A DNA stretch of 64,000 nt. Origin: Dipteris shenzhenensis. Taxonomy: Eukaryota > Polypodiophyta > Polypodiopsida > Gleicheniales. The notes below the pieces were generated by a model. The model ran no database searches, was not told the DNA's origin, and worked only from the letters and a program-made list of their open reading frames with translations. Where the stretch lies: NCBI GenBank assembly GCA_047967505.1, contig CM106540.1. One strand, 5' to 3'. Of this stretch, positions 21,309 through 33,086 are shown piece after piece. Each line of letters opens with the position of its first letter. Positions within the stretch are counted from its first letter, which is position 1. The position numbers and the translations under genes are program-made.

Positions 21309-21579
21309 CTAAGGGAGGGATTGTTTGGAGCGGATGCGCTTGGCGAGTGCAAGGTCCTTGTCCATCATTGTTACTCTTTTGGCATGGATAGCACATAAGT
21401 TCATGTCTTCAAAAAGACCTACTATCATCTGCTCCATTGCCTTTAGATCCTTGGTGATCATTGCCCTCTTGGCCATTGGGGCTTGTTGTATGTTCGGAGG
21501 CCATGGCATTGTGAGGAGGACAACGGGTAGCATCTAAACGGCGTCTAGTGGGTCTAGCAGTTTGTTTAACTCATGCCAT
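21309..21579 (-). pseudogene. Histone H3-like gene, copy 2 (H3L-2)
   Basis: The minus-strand ATG at 21577-21579 opens MA-stop-VKQTARPTRRR; the stop is TGA where Arg (CGA) is expected. After an internal deletion and frame change, [18 protein letters not shown], then [13 protein letters not shown], match H3 alpha-2 to alpha-3 and the C-terminus (H3: [31 protein letters not shown]) almost residue for residue. The histone-fold middle (alpha-N, alpha-1, L1) is missing, leaving about 90 codons against about 135 in H3. A TATA box lies about 32 bp upstream, so it is a DNA-level duplicate rather than a processed copy. Lys9 and Ser10 are replaced by Pro-Thr, as in H3L-1. Confidence 0.8.
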
Positions 21580-21610
21580 AGAAATGAGGGATTTTAGGGT
21601 TTTGAAGTGC

Positions 21611-21618
21611 TTTATATA
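21611..21618 (-). promoter_or_regulatory. TATA box of H3L-2
   Basis: TATATAAA on the minus strand, about 32 bp upstream of the ATG at 21579. Similar placement to the TATA box of H3L-1. Confidence 0.5.
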
Positions 21619-22233
21619 GTCTTTTTTAAAGCACTTTAGGGTTTTTCTTTTAAATTAGGGTTTTTTGAGTGCACCTCCTCCCCCCCAATCTTTTGTCGCT
21701 AGTTCGGTAATACTTAATCTTCACCACCCTCCCTCCCAACCCACTCACCCCTCCGCCCTGCCATGTCGCACATGCAATTCTACAATTTCCAAACAAATTT
21801 GTGAATTTTGGAATCTATAATTGACTCAAAATAGTGTTAACTTTATTCATCAAACATTTTACATTTGGGGCTCTCTTAGGACCCAACGCCTCCCCTGTCT
21901 AACTCTACGTTGCAACCAAAGTGCAACCCCTTGGCTCCCTGTTGAGGACTTCCAAGTAGCACATCTCCTTGTCTTCTTGACATGTTGAACTGCTTTTGCA
22001 AGACTTGAGACCTCTACTTTATTGCGCTTGAGAGTCCTGGCCTCTAGACATGTATAAAACCAATTGAACATTTCATGTAGTGCATTGCTTCATGCGATAC
22101 CACCCCCATGCCTTGTATTCTTGAAGTATGCTGCCTTTGCTCTGTAGTGTGATTTCTCCATTCCTTGAGTATTCCAAATGGACAGAGGGCCCCATTGCTC
22201 CACAAACCATGGTGCATGTGCATAAAGAATGTG

Positions 22234-22310
22234 CTGTAAAGAAAAACATTGTATTAGAAACATAAACTACTCAAGTTTAAAGCACAAAATTTCAACCTGA
22301 GGAGGATTAC
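22234..22310 (-). other. CCF intron 3
   Basis: Donor GTAATC, acceptor TTTCTTTACAG; 77 bp, phase 0. Joins ESHITHYM to HILYAHAPWF. The fragment at 3025 starts downstream of this junction, so it does not test the intron. Confidence 0.65.
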
Positions 22311-23371
22311 CATGTAATGTGTAATATGTGACTCCCCCCATGCCTCTACCATCAATGATATGGATTCTCCCAATGCCATCCTGAATCTCTCATAGTAAAG
22401 CTCATCTGTTTGACCTCGTCTAAGCAACTTTATAAATGCATCAAGCTTTGTCCACAGTTTTGCTCTCAAAGTAGCAATTTGCAGATGTGAAGGTTGATTT
22501 GTGGTGCACTCACACAAATCTTTCTAGTACTCACAACCTAGGGTGCTTTGAGCCAATGTATGTTTTTCTTTATCAGCACTGTGGTTGGACAAGAACCTCC
22601 TTGCATTTCCTCCACCCATGGACACTTTAGTAGGAATATTTTGTGTCTTTCCTGATTGTTTCTTGTCTTGCTTAAGCTTCACATTGCCTCCATGAAATCC
22701 CATTAGTGAGAGTAGTTCTTCAGCTTTTGCAATGCATTGTGCAGATACTTGCTGTGGCCTCAAATTCCAAGCATAAACTAGATGGAGATAGAGTAACTTA
22801 TCAAGTATACGTAGTTCAGCATGCAAAGTACACATGTGTACGTGCTGCAATGGAATTGGTAGAATGGGGTCCCACTTAGGATACTTTTTGTGATGATCAA
22901 CAGCTGTACTTTGGTTGCAAGAAAGGATGCCATTTTCCCACTGTAGGCTTCCCTTTTGCATCTTCTGAGAGTGGGTGCAATACAAGCATGTCCATTTTGC
23001 ATCTGCACCTGTATCACAACCATACAAGCACTTGAGGGTCTTCAAATCACTAGCTAGATGCCATTCAACTTGAAACATTCCATGCCCATCCACAATGAAT
23101 GTTTGCCATGCCTCTTCTCTTCGAATAATTGATGGGATGCTGGTTCTCTCCAAAACCCACTTCAATGTCTCATGGCACTCCTTTGGGGTCTCAAAGGCTA
23201 CAAGCCACCATACGTCCTTCTCAGATTAGACTGAGAAACCCTGCTCAACTTCCTCATCCCCTTCAGCAAAATGCAAGGCGTTGTTCATAATATGAATGCT
23301 CACCCTCTCTAGCTTGTGCTCTTTTACCAACTGAGCTTCATCCATTTTTATAACAAATACTAGCTTGCCAT

Positions 23372-23452
23372 CTATACAATGAAAGATAAATTTAGTAAGG
23401 ATATAGAAATCAAAAGAAATAAAGTTGAATGTGAAGAGGGAATTTCTCTTAC
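23372..23452 (-). other. CCF intron 2
   Basis: Donor GTAAGAG, acceptor TTGTATAG; 81 bp, T-rich. Joins KFYGMRQE to DGKLVFVIKM. Confidence 0.65.
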
Positions 23453-23942
23453 CTTCTTGTCTCATCCCATAGAATTTGACCATGGCTCTCTGCAAATTCT
23501 CTACATCCACATAAACATTATTGAAAGCATTCATCTCAAACATTTGGATGCCTGATTTCTTTTTACTCTTCCAAGTCATTGTGCCACTTACACAATGGTA
23601 TCCTCCAAGCTTTTCTCTAGCACATTGGTTTGTTTCTTGACGTGCAAGCCTTACAGACCACGGTGTTGGCAATGGCATTGTAGATATCTTATATTTTTCC
23701 TCCATAACAGACTTGAAAATTTTAAAAATAGAGTTGTAAGCTTCACGACTTACACCAGCAGCATCACAAACTCCAAGCACCTCCTTTGCTTGGATGAGGC
23801 CCTTGAAATCCTTCATTACCTCTCTAGCAACTTGTTTATGTAGCCCTTTTTGTCTAGGGTCCTTCAACGCTTCCATGACATCACTTGGCTTTATTAAACT
23901 TCTTTGAACATATGAAGGATCACTACATCCTCCATGAAATAC

Positions 23943-24035
23943 CTAAAGTAGAGTACAAATGAGCCTTAGTGGAAAGAATTGAACACCACAGATATTTTGG
24001 GGTAAGAAATTTCATTGAAAATTTGGGGAACTAAC
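23943..24035 (-). other. CCF intron 1
   Basis: Donor GTTAGT after a GAGCTGCAA exon end, acceptor CTTTAG before VFHGGCSDPS. It joins the basic segment to the next open frame. Confidence 0.5.
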
Positions 24036-24759
24036 TTGCAGCTCGTATTCTCCTCTTTCGAGCACCACTATTGGTTGATAATGCATCCATAGATTGCAAT
24101 TGTCTTTTCCTCTCCTTCACTCCCAAAGGTGTTCCCTTCATGTTTTGTACTCATTCTATCGACTTCTCTCGTTCCTTCTCCACAACACGTTGAACTTGGC
24201 CATAGATAGACCTTTCCAAATCTTGTTTGCTTTTAGCAAGCTTCTGGATTGATTCTTCCAATTCATGTCGCTCCAAGTCTAGTGCACGTGCTTTGTCACT
24301 GAGTTCTTTGTTTTGCAATTGGAGATCCTACATACTATTATGCATTGCCACAATAGTAATGTTTCCCAAATGTGCAAGTTCTTCTGCTTGGGCTCTCTGC
24401 ACCTCGCTTGCTTGCATAGCCAATGTCTGAGAATGGTTCAATCAATTGTAATAACTGAGCAATCCAGCATGTCCCTTGCCAACAAACCAAACAACATCAT
24501 GCATTGTATGAAAAGGAGGACTCTTTTGGGTGGCAGGGTCTAAAGGATACAAGTTTCCATCCACCCAAAGGTCAAGATGCTTCTTCCCTTACAATCGAAG
24601 ACTATGGAGCACACTTTGAGGAGTTCCACTATATCCCAAAGAACGTGTGCTTGCATATTCTACCTCGAGTTGTAGGTTCATATGGTACTTGTTGGATATG
24701 TCCTTGAATGGTGCCATGAGTACTCAAAGAGAGGTATCAGTGATGCAGGCTAAAATGTA

Positions 24760-25350
24760 GGGGAGATCTGGCAAAGATGGAGCAGTGAGAGGGAGAGAGT
24801 AGCAAGGAAGAGGGAGGAGGAGAAGCAGATGAGGGCAAGAGGAAGAGGAAGAGAAGACTAGGGCGACAGGTGTAGAAGGGAGGAGGAGGGGAGAGATGAT
24901 ACAAGAGGGAGGAGGAGGGGAGAGATTCTGCAGAAGGGAGGAGCAGTGGAGAGGGATCCTGGGTAGTTGGAGAACGAGGGGAGAGGAAGGAGGGAGGAGG
25001 AGCCAGAAGGAGAAGGAGTGGGTGTGGAGGAGGAAGGAGGAAGGAGGGAGGAGCAGGAGGGAGGGGGGAGGAGGAACAGCAGTGGAGGAGGAGGGAGAGG
25101 GAGGGCAGGATGAGCAGGTATTGGGGAGGGAGGAAGGGGGAGGGTAGAAGGGGCAGGCGTGGAGGAGGGAGGGAGGGAGGGGGATGAGGAGGAAGGGGGA
25201 GGAGGGAGTAAGGAGGGGGAGGGGACGAGAGGGGAGGGGGAGGAGGGAGGGAGGGAGGGGGAGGAGGGAGTGAGGAGGGGGAGTGAGGGAGGGGGAGGGA
25301 GGAGGGGCAGGGAGGGAGGGAGGAGAGAGAAGGAGGGAGGGAATTCAAAA
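24760..25350. repeat. Polypurine (GGA-rich) tract
   Basis: About 590 bp of G and A on the plus strand, mostly GGAGG and GGGA units. The long ORFs on both strands here are compositional and not genes. It lies just upstream of the CCF start codon. 25351-25549 is ordinary spacer with nothing recognised. Confidence 0.85.
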
Positions 25351-25549
25351 TTTGAATTTTTGAATTTTTAATTTTTTGGTTCCCACTTACGAGTAAGAGT
25401 TGTGTAAGAGGTGTAAGAGTTGGGGTCACTTGTGGGCTAAACGCACCTAGGTGAGGGGGGGTTAGGACTTTTTGGAACCTACCTTGGCCCTTTCATTAGG
25501 ACTAATCCATTTCTTAATCCATTCCTTATGAGGCCCTTTCGAGACCCTA

Positions 25550-27564
25550 ATGTGAGCCTATTTTGCATAGGTCTACTAAAGCTAGGTATCCTATTAATAG
25601 GCTGAAATATGATGGATTTACAGCCATTCACTATACTTATATGGTCAAAGTGATACATGAACCAGAACCACTTCTTTTGAGCAAGCCATGGGAAAAGAAA
25701 AATGGGAGAAAGCCATGGATGAAGAAATGGATGCCTTGGAAGCAAATGCTACATGGGAATTGGTGCCTTTGCCTAAAGACAAGAATGCAATTGGCTACAA
25801 GTGGGTTTATAAGGTGAAGCACAATGTATATGGTTCTTTGAACAGATACAAGACAAGATTATTTGTCAACGGGTATGCATAGACATATGGCATTGATTAT
25901 GAAGAAACATTCAGTCCATTTGCAAGGATGGCAGCCGTAAGAGCAGTCATTGCTATGGCTGCATCAAAGGGATGGTCTTTACATCAGATGGATGTAAAGA
26001 ATGCTTTCTTGCATGGTGATTTGCAAGAAGAGGTCTATATGGAGCAGCCACCAGGTTATGTTCATGCTGTTCATCCTGAGTTTGTTTGCAAGTTGAAGAA
26101 AGCCTTGTATGGCTTGAAGCAAGCACCTAGAGCATGGTCTGACAAGATCGGACAATATCTTGTCACTATTGGCTTTCAGATTTCCAAGGCAAATTTCTCA
26201 CTTTATGTGAGAAAAACAAAGAAAGGTATTATGCTGCTTGTCATTTATGTTGATGACTTGATCATCACAGGTGATAGTGATGAAGATATCCTTCATGTGA
26301 AAATGCTATTGAAGTAGAAGTTTGAGATGAAGGATTTGGGAGAGCTGTGTTACTTCTTGGGCATTGAGGTGATTAGATCCACAAGTGGGATATGGCTCTT
26401 GCAAAGGCAGTATGGATTGGACATGATATCCAAATATGGGATGATAGGCTGTAAGCCTATTTCAGTTCCTTTGGAGCAAAATGTGAAGTTGAGAGCAGAT
26501 GCAGGTGAGCTTCTAGAAGACCCTACTATGTATAGACACATAGTAGGAAGTTTGATTTATATGACTATTACCAGGCTAGATTTGAGCTATGCGGTTGGGT
26601 CGGTAAGTCAGTTTATGCAGGCTCCAAGGAAACCTTATTTGGATGCAGCTAGACACATACTAAGGTATGTGAAGTCCAGATTGTAGTATGGACTATTTTA
26701 TGACACTGGCATTCAGATACAGTTGCATGGATACACCGATGCTGATTAGGCTAGTAGTATTTTTTATAGATGATCTACCAGTGGATATGTATTCTCTTTT
26801 GGGAGTGCTGCAGTCACTTGGAGCAGCAAGAAATAGCCTATAGTTGCCTTGTCAAGCACGAAGGCTCAGTATAGGGGTGCAGCAATGGCTGCATGTGAGG
26901 CAGCTTGCTTACATAAGCTACTTTATGATATGCATCAGTCTATAGATGGGCCAGTTGTCATTTATTGTGACAACATGAGTAGTATACGCTTGGCAAATAA
27001 CCCAGTCTATCATGCTAGAACAAAGCACATTGAGGTGCATTATCACTATGTGCGGGAGAAGGTTCTAGTAGGTTTTATTGATCTAGCTTATGTCAGCATA
27101 GAGGATCAGGTAGCTGACATATTCACGAAGGCATTGTGTGCAGAGAAGCTGCACAAGTTCAGAGACCTACTTGGTGTGTAGGAACTAGGATTGAGTTCGA
27201 AGGGGAGTGTTGAGATATCACGCTCCGCTAATGATATGCCACGGTGACCGTTGTGCATTTATGTCACCGACTTGTTAGCTGCAGATGCAGTTGGTACATT
27301 GCTCATGAATAATAGCTAGATGATAGCTATCTTTATGTACTCTAGTTAGTGGCTCAGTTAGTATGCCACCTTAGTTAGCTGAGTTTGGTTTGAGACCCAC
27401 ATATAGGGTTCATCTATTCTTTTGTACTAAGAGAGAGTTCTTTCGACTTTCAGAACTAAGAAGAGGAAAACTATTTTCAGCCTCCACCTTTGTGTATTTT
27501 CCCCCATTGGTTATGTGAGAAAGCTGCAAGTGAGACTCCTTACTTCTCTCCCACTCTCTTCACA
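25550..27564 (+). mobile_element. Cop2: 5'-truncated copia element (RT, RNase H, 3' LTR)
   Basis: The match to Cop5 begins at the segment before RT (VSLFCIGLLK-type region, about 25550), covers RT with YVDD and RNase H, then a PPT (GAAGGGGAG) and the 3' LTR 27208-27564 (357 bp). Leader, gag, protease and integrase are absent. The frame has several stops where relatives have CAG, CAA or TGG (for example TAG near 25879, 26314 and 26684). More diverged than Cop3 and Cop5, so an older insertion. Confidence 0.85.
27208..27564 (+). repeat. 3' LTR of Cop2
   Basis: TGTTGAGATATC to CTCTTCACA, with more substitutions relative to the other Cop LTRs. The following bases, CACTC, would be the right target copy, but the left end is lost. 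Confidence 0.85.
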
Positions 27565-28107
27565 CACTCTAGGTAGGAAGTTCAATACAACCTCTTTTGG
27601 TATGCAGAATCTCTCTTATTTGCTCCTCACTCAATGTAATAATATGTCGAATGCACATGCTACAAACAAGGTGTTGCAACTCAATTCTCCAATTGTCACT
27701 CTCTCTTTTTGAAGAGGTGGCTGTTATGAGGAAAGCAGAGGTATAGACCTAATTCACAGAACAATCATTACGTAAACACGTGTGAGGTTCTGTTACCATG
27801 ACGACATGTACATATGAAAACCTTACAATGAACGGAAATTCTCTACAGAAGTGAACTCTCACAAGAACAATCGAGAAGATCTCAATCTCTCAATCTCTCT
27901 CACGATCTCATGAATTGCAATGCCTCAGCGGAAGGCAAGGGAGCTCTGATACCATGACAAAATATGAAGAGGGGAAAGGAGAAGAATGGATATGAGGAGA
28001 GAGGGCATAGCTAGAGAGCACACCACAAATGACTAATTGTACACTAGATTTAGTTGAAAGTGTAGAATATATACCAACCCATCTAGGGTTAGGGTTAGGG
28101 CATCTAA
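27565..28107 (-). mobile_element. Remnant of a minus-strand LTR element (PBS plus partial 5' LTR)
   Basis: GCTCTGATACCA (27944-27955) is a minus-strand tRNA-Met PBS, followed directly by TGACAAAATATGAAG, the inner end of a 5' LTR (compare TGACAAAGTGAGG in TRG-C). The LTR is interrupted at 28107 by Cop3; its rest should continue after 36787, but I cannot place its outer end. 27565-27943 would be its leader. It contains a short TTAGGG triplet array (28085-28100). Confidence 0.5.
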
Positions 28108-28460
28108 TGTTGAGATATCAAGCTCCACTCGAGATATGCCAGGGTGACCGTTGTGTACTTATGTCACCGACTTGTTAGCTGGAGATGCGGTTGGTACACC
28201 GCCCACGAATAATAGCTGGATGACAGCTATCCTTATCTACTATAGTTTGTGGCTCAGTTAGTATGCCACCTTAGTTAGTTGAGTTTGGTTTGAGACCCAC
28301 ATATAGGGTTCTTCTATTTCTTTGTACTAGAGTTCTTTTGGCTTACACAACTAAGAAGAGGAAAACTGGTTTTCAGCCTCCACCTTCGTGTGTATTCCCC
28401 CATTGTGCATGTGAGAAAGCCTCAAGTGAGACTCCTTCCCTCTCTCCCACAATCTTCACA
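28108..28460 (+). repeat. 5' LTR of Cop3
   Basis: 353 bp. Differs from the 3' LTR at about 3 positions (for example CAAGCTCC against CGAGCTCC near the start). Confidence 0.9.
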
Positions 28461-28473
28461 TGGTATCAAAGCC
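28461..28473 (+). other. Primer binding site of Cop3
   Basis: TGGTATCAAAGCC, one change from the tRNA-Met consensus TGGTATCAGAGCC that Cop5 keeps. Confidence 0.8.
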
Positions 28474-31400
28474 TTGTTCGTGGTAAGGAGCTCAAGAAAG
28501 CAAGCCAAGTTCGTGGTGTCCTGGTAAGAGGACAAGTGTTGCTTTCCTATTTCGAGTTTGGGAGCAAATCTCTGCAGGTAGCACAGCCAGAAGTGCAGGA
28601 GTGCACTGTTTCAGATTGAGATGCCCTTCGCGGTGTGGCAAGAGCGCAGTATATGTTGCGGGAAAGGGCAAAGCCCTTAGTGACTTTATTTTTCTAATTA
28701 GAGGCAGTTTCGGGGCCCGTTTTGAAGGCAGAAGTTCTTCGCAAGCACTAAAAAAAAATCCCTGTTTTTTGCTGTGCGACCACTGCGCGGCTAGTCGGTG
28801 GAAAGGTGCCGCAGAAATTACATCGTATGCCTATGTGCAGAGATATTGGGAGTTGCAGATTCATGCCTGTTGCCTGTTGATGCAAAATCGTCACTAGAAA
28901 GTGACTGTGTGGTGAAATACCACTTTTGTCAGTTTTGCAGATTTGCCCGTGTGAGGCAAAAGCTGTGTTTTTTTGCAGTGACAGAATATTTTGCAGTGTT
29001 CTGTAATGGCATCTGATTCTCTTTCATAGATTGTCACTGAAAAGCTTGACAAGAACAACTTCCAGGCATGGAAGTTTAGAATGACGAATTTCTTGATGGG
29101 AAAAGGCTATTGGGAATTCATTACAGGAAATGAAGAAGAACCTGTTCTTCCTAATGTTCCCAGTCAACAGGAAATGCAGGCATTTAAAGGACGGCATGAG
29201 AGAGCCAGGAAAGTTATGTACTGGCTGTCTATCAGTATTTCGGACTCCATGATTGTGCATATTCAGGATGCAAATACGCCAAAGGAGGCATGGGATACTT
29301 TGGCAAAAATGTATAGCACAAATACGCAAGCCAGGAAAATGCAACTCAAACAGGAGTTGCACAATGTGCAGAGAGAAAATTTGAGCATAAATGACTACCA
29401 CATGAAAGTGAAGAAAATTGCAGATGCACTTGCTTCCATTGGGTCGCCAGTGGATGATGATGATTTGGTTTCTGTGACCTTGAATGGTCTAGGAAACGAT
29501 TATGCACAGTTCCGGACATCCATTGCCGTCCGTGAAAACTTTCCTGATTTTGAGGAGTTGATTGCTCTTCTAATTTCCAAAGAGCACAGAAATGGGGGTG
29601 CATCTTCTTCAGCAGGAACTTCAAAAGAAACTGTCTTCTACTCAAATGCTGGCAGAGGTAGAGGCAGAGGTAGAGGAGGCCGATCTGCAGGCCGTGGTAG
29701 AAATCAGAATATGCAACAAACGCAAGAAAACCAGTCCTATGCAGGAGGACGTGGGAACTCTAGAGGCAGGGGGAGCCAAAGAGGCCGTGGTGGATGGCAG
29801 AGAGGCCAAAATGCAAACAGCAATATTGAATGCTACTATTGTGGCAAAATGGGTCATATGGCTAAAGACTGCTACAAAAAGCAGAATGACATTATGAGTG
29901 GAAAATTACAGCAAGGCAATTATGCATCCTCTAGTAGACAAGGCGATGACAGAAATGAGCATTTGTTTATGGTGCAGCATATGACAAATTCTGTAACAAG
30001 TGCAAAAGAAAGCAATGATGTGTGGTATGTTGACTCGGGTGCATCAAACCACATGACAGGTCATGCAGAATGGATGCAAGATGCAAGGAAGATGGAAAAG
30101 CCAGGATTTATGGAGACTGGTGATGATACTGCACATCCTATTGTGCAGATTGGCAAAATTCCTTTGTCTATGCAGGATGGGAAAAAGAAATACTTGTCTG
30201 ATGTATTTCATGTCCCGAACATCACCAAGAACCTGGTTTCTGTTGGTCAGATGGTTGAGCAGGGCTTGCAGGTCAGATTTAATCCTCATGGATGCTTTGT
30301 TGAGGATATGAAAAATAATGGTCGCTTGATAGCAAAGGGAAAGAAGAAGGGCAGGATGTTTACGTTGGATGCAGACATGCCTGAATTGAGTGCAGCAATG
30401 TTTGCACATGGGACCGGTGTAGTTGCAGATATTGATATCTGGCACAAATGCATTGGTCATGTTAATATACAGCCACTTAAATCAATGCAAGCCCAAAATA
30501 TTGTTGCAGGATTGCCTAAATTCAAGGTTGCAGAAATGCACAAGGTTTGTGAAGCCTGTCAATTTGGGAAACAGGCAAGGAAACCTTTTCCTAGGCATGT
30601 TCAAGAGAGTAAAAAGCCATTGGAATTAATCCACTCTGATGTGTGGACTACAAAAGCTGCATCTATTGGAGGCTGTCACTATTTTGTCACATTTATTGAT
30701 GACTTCAGCAGAAAACTGTGGGTGTATTTTATGAAAAAGAAAAGTGAAGTGTTTGGGCACTTCAAAGCTTTCAAAGCTATGGTTGAAAAAGAAACAGGCC
30801 TGCAAATAAAATGCCTAAGGTCAGATGGAGGGGGAGAGTACCTCTCAAATGAGTTTGCAAGGTTCTTGCAGGAGCATGGTATAAAGCAGCAATATTCATG
30901 CAGTCATACCCCACAGCAAAATGGAATTGCAGAAAGAAAAAACAGGCATATTGGAGAGGTATCTCGGGCTATGCTAAATGAAAAAGATCTACCAGATTAT
31001 TATTGGGCTGAAGCAGTTGCTACAGCAGTCTATATAATGAACAGGACTCCCACTGCAGCAATACATGGCATGACGCCAGAGGAGATGTATACTAGTAGGA
31101 AACAAGATATTTCTCATTTGAAGATTTTTGGTTGCATTGCCTATGTCCATGTGCCAGATGAGTTGAGGTCCAAGTTGGATCCAAAAGCTGAGAAGTGAGT
31201 CTTTATTGGTTATTCTCTGCAGCAGAAAGGGTATAGATGCTATAACCCTTCTACACGTAAGTTCACAGTGAGCAGAGATGTTGTTTTTGATGAGATGAGC
31301 AGCTGGTATAAACCAGTAAATGTGATGATTGATGTAGATGCACAAAATGGTAATGCTGCACAGAATGCACAGCAGCAATCACAAAATATCAGTGGACCTT

Positions 31401-32524
31401 GAGTGTCCTCTACCAGTGGTTCACATACTTCGCCATGGACAGGTAGATTGAGATCAGGAGAATCCCCTCAAAGCAATGCAGAGAGTGGTACGCAGGTATC
31501 ACGAAAAGGAAAAGAGAAGGTACATCAGCCCATGTTTGATGTGAATGCAGGTCACTCTTGTGTGGATGGCAAATCCAGTGGCTTAGAGCAGAGCATTGAT
31601 GATGAGTTGGGTACTCCTTCTGTTGTTACACCTGGAGTAAGGAAGACCAAGGATGTTTTGAGAGCACCTGGAAGTGAGCCTATTTTGCACAGGTCTACCA
31701 GGGTTAGGTATCTTGTGGATAGGCTGAAATATGATGGATTTACAGCCATTCACTATGCCTATATGGTCAAAGTGATACAGGAACCAGAACCCACTTCTTT
31801 TGAGCAAGCCATGGGAAATGAAAAATGGGAGAAAGCCATGGATGAAGAAATGGATGCCTTGGATGCTAATGCTACATGGGAATTGGTGCCTTTGCCTAAA
31901 GGCAAGAATGCAATTGGTTGTAAGTGGGTTTATAAGATCAAGCACAATGTAGATGGTTCTGTGAATAGATACAAGGCAAGATTAGTTGTCAAGGGGTATG
32001 CACAGACATATGGCATTGATTATGAAGAAACTTTCAGCCCGGTTGCAAGGATGGCAACCGTAAGAGCAGCCATTGCTATGGCTGCATCAAAGGGATGGTC
32101 TTTACATCAGATGTATGTAAAGAATGCCTTCTTGCATGGTGATTTGCAAGAAGAGGTCTTTATGGAGCAGCCAGCAGGTTATGTTCATGCTACTCATCCT
32201 GAGTTTGTTTGCAGGTTGAAGAAAGCCTTGTATGGCTTGAAGCAAGCACCTGGAGCATGGTCTGACAAGATAGGACAGTATCTTGTCACTATTGGCTTTC
32301 AAATTTCCAAGGCAGATTTCTCACTCTATGTGAGAAAAATAGAGAAAGGGATTATGCTGCTGGTCATTTATGTTGATGATTTGATCATCACAGGTGATAG
32401 TGATGAAGATATCCTTCATGTGAAAATGTTATTGAGGCAGAAGTTTGAGATGAAGGATTTGGGAGAGCTACGTTATTTCTTGGGCATTGAGGTGATTAGA
32501 TCACCAAGTGGGATACAGCTCTTG

Positions 32525-32872
32525 TGACAAAGTGAGGATCCTACTCTCCTAGTCACTAAGACAACATCCTAATACAACACTAATCTACGGAGGATGCAAC
32601 CTAAGTGCAAGCATGATGAAGAGAGTGCTCATGACATGTATCTCAAGTCAATTAGGTTCCAAGATAGATTAACTTGGACTCATAAAGAGAATCTTGAGAT
32701 AGTGCAAAGTGCTTGATTGATATTACTTCAAATGAACCTCCCTTTTATAGGTGAGGGTACTTACATCCATTTGCTTGCTCACATGTGGGATATCTCCTCC
32801 ATGCCATGTGGCAGCTTACCCTTTGCTCATACCTTTGCTCTACAAGTGCTCATGGCACCACAACTCTCAACA
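32525..32872 (-). repeat. 3' LTR of TRG-C
   Basis: TGACAAAGTGAGG to CAACTCTCAACA on the plus strand. Nearly identical to 35270-35617. Confidence 0.9.
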
Positions 32873-33086
32873 CCTCCCCTTGGTGCCATAATCCTTTGGC
32901 TACTGCAAGGTGGTCAGATGTGAGTTACAAATCCATCACCTCCCCTTAGTGCATGCATGCTACTTAAGGTGGTCAAGTGTGGCTTCTACATGTCAATACC
33001 TCCCCTGGGTGCTTTCATAGCTACTCTCAGGTGGTCAGGTTTGATTACAAAACATAATAGGCAAGGTTGGCAAGGTTTTTTGCTTT

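Larger units (their letters stand above)
21859..24717 (-). pseudogene. CCF: coiled-coil, zinc-motif family gene, possibly transposon-derived
   Basis: Multi-exon gene, ATG at 24717 (MAPFKDISNK). An N-terminal heptad-rich segment (about 24430-24180, LQLQNKELSDKARALDLE) is followed by a basic KERKRQL/ARKRRIR stretch that could be a nuclear signal. Three GT-AG introns fit: 23943-24035, 23372-23452 and 22234-22310. The middle reads FIVDGHGM, then a Cys cluster WTCLYCTHSQ, then HMCTLHAELRILDKLL, a pattern seen in transposase-like proteins. The last exon ends RRVRQGRRWV. In-frame stops (TAA 23226, TAG 22524, TGA 22090, TAG about 24328) kill it. Its last exon is duplicated at 3025. A transposase role is only a guess. 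Confidence 0.5.

Noticed and set aside
24737-25429. 230-codon Pro/Ser/Leu-rich minus-strand ORF
   Set aside because: It is the complement of a GGA-rich purine tract. Both strands are open for long stretches because the composition lacks stop codons.
27565-28107. A complete fourth gag-only element
   Set aside because: Only a PBS and the inner part of one LTR are visible. No gag and no second LTR were found.
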